DNA from: Eriocheir sinensis
Lineage: Eukaryota > Arthropoda > Malacostraca > Decapoda > Varunidae
Direction: 5' to 3'
NCBI RefSeq assembly: GCF_024679095.1
Contig: NC_066509.1
Location: 21,655,924 to 21,719,923 of the forward strand
Length of the DNA stretch: 64,000 bases
Positions within the stretch are counted from its first letter, which is position 1, and every line of letters starts with the position of its first letter. Of this stretch, positions 62,569-64,000 are shown piece by piece. The notes under the pieces were generated by a model that did no database searches, was not told the origin of the DNA, and saw only the letters and a list, made by a program, of their open reading frames with translations. Both the position numbers and the translations under genes were made by a program.

Positions 62569-63480
62569 GATAATTCCTCGTCGTAAGGGTGTTTTTTCGT
62601 CTGTAAATTTACATCATTCTGGTGCTAATTTAGTACCACCGAGTGAATAAAATCATTTTGTAACCCATTCTGCTCGAGGACTATCAGTCAGTTCAAATGA
62701 TGTGACTGACGTCATTCCTATTCAAATGAGGGAATAATAATTCCAGGTGGTAGTTTGAGTATAATTGCCAGTAAAAGTATGTATAAATAAAATATCTGCC
62801 AAAATGAATACATAAACCACATACTGCGAGAGCTTGGTTAGGTATAACATATATAAGGCTGGGAGGTGTTTATATAATAATGGGTGTATGCACTGCCTGC
62901 GCCGATTTTACTGTTAAGTCTGCTTCGAGGCTTCGAGGCGTGTCACAAGTGGAGCCTGTTTCCACATATCGGCTGGCCCATAGTGATACAGTAGAGATGG
63001 ACACGTCAATCCGCCGTGCTGTTTGGCGATAACTGAGGCCTTCAGTATGAAGGATAATAATGACTGCGCCTGTCTTGTGGTGTCTCCGCGGAGACTAAGG
63101 TGAGTACGTATGACTTACTGCGACCATCAAATCAACACAGGATTGAAACGTATCATATACAGTAATGGATTCAGATGCGCCATCACAATTAGGGGTACCA
63201 ACTATCGATTCATTTTCACATCCTTCGTGCCCTGGTGTTCGAGAACTTTTTTTTGTGGAGAGTGTACCTTCCTCCGGTCTTCCTTCTCATCCATACTTTC
63301 ATTCCTTGCTCTCTTCCTCTCCATTGTTCATTCATTAATCCAGTCAGTCAGTCAGTCAATCGTTCATTATGGAGTTAGTTTATTTCCTAGCCTTGCTACA
63401 TTTTGTGCATCAGTTGAGTTAGTTTCTCGTAATGTTCTTTATTTTATTTGTTAGTAGTTATTTATAATCCATATTACCTT
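62569..63480. other. Sequence without recognised gene
   Basis: Mixed composition flank of the hAT insertions. A few open frames lack motifs. It may be the oldest, host-like DNA in the window. Confidence 0.5.
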
Positions 63481-63481
63481 C

Positions 63482-63556
63482 TTACTACTACTACTACTAC
63501 TACTACTAATAATAATAATAATAATATTACTACTACTACTACTACTACTACTACTA
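63482..63556. repeat. (ACT)n-(AAT)n-(ACT)n microsatellite
   Basis: Compound trinucleotide tract. Confidence 0.92.
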
Positions 63557-64000
63557 TTATAACTATTTATAATTATTTGTATTCATCTTGGTTTCTTTTT
63601 TGTCTTCCCTTTTCAACATCCATTTCCTCACATGCTGCCTCGTGTCCTTCCTTCCGTGTCATCCTACTTCCTACTTCCTTACCACCATCGCGCACTCTCT
63701 TCCTTCCTCCGTTATATTTTAGGATTTTCATTCTTTCCTTTTTTAAATTATTTCCTTACTTTTTTATATCCTTTATTTTGTTTCCTCATTCCTCCCTCCA
63801 TCTTTTTTGTCTTTGTCTTTCTTCATACTTTCTTGTTTCTCTTCCTTCCCTCCATTCTTTCCTCCACTCTTAGTTTCTTTCCAATTCCTTTCTTCTCTTC
63901 TTCAGTCCCTTTCTACTTTTACTGATCCTGTGTTACTTTCTGAAGCTAATTCTTCTCACCCTTCATTCTCAGGTCTTCTCCCTATATTACTTCACACTTT
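63557..64000. other. Pyrimidine-rich terminal region
   Basis: T/C-rich sequence to the window end, with TTCCTTCC and TTTCTT words. No gene. Confidence 0.6.

Overview
This window is animal nuclear DNA made almost wholly of transposable elements and microsatellites. I found no convincing host gene. The dense (GA)n, (GT)n, (GTA)n and (CTC)n tracts, the CR1/Jockey-like LINEs and the tRNA-headed SINEs suggest an arthropod, most likely a decapod crustacean; that is inference from the repeat mix, not a marker gene.

Layout. 1-2.4 kb: two copies of an ~830-bp segment 1572 bp apart. 3.7-7.6 kb: decayed CR1-like LINE A, with an SGNH esterase fused in frame to the endonuclease. 8-10.9 kb: LINE B copy 1. 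11-12.6 kb: minus-strand Jockey-like RT of family F. 13.2-15.1 kb: two family-H fragments in (GTA)n. 15.1-20 kb: the best preserved LINE, K (minus), with ORF1 and an open 948-codon ORF2 and a SINE in the spacer. 20.6-24.1 kb: H, A and J fragments and long (GA)n. 25.8-39.7 kb: three nested elements: a deleted piggyBac-like element containing a Ty3/Gypsy element of unusual domain order, whose 3' LTR contains a 6.3-kb Academ-like DNA transposon with 369-bp inverted repeats and an XPG/FEN1-like nuclease region. 41 kb: SINE. 42.5-47.6 kb: LINE C split by LINE B copy 2. 48.4-50.2 kb: LINE G. 50.4-51.4 kb: perfect 224-bp inverted repeat with LINE J pieces. 51.7-57 kb: 527-bp (GA)n, then LINE F with both ORFs. 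57-60 kb: LINE B copy 3. 60.8-62.6 kb: a hAT inside a hAT-like element, both with perfect 8-bp duplications. The rest is low-complexity or unassigned DNA.

Themes. (1) Nesting has clear, datable order, with target duplications read directly at the Gypsy, Academ and hAT insertions. (2) Several unrelated LINE families are bounded on both sides by one microsatellite type each: H by (GTA)n, F by (GA)n, B by (CT)n, C by (CTC)n. This suggests microsatellite-directed integration, or tracts carried by the elements. (3) Most coding regions carry frameshifts or stops. LINE K ORF2 and the LINE B copy 2 ORF are the long open ones. Family names rest on motifs I recognise; no database search was possible.
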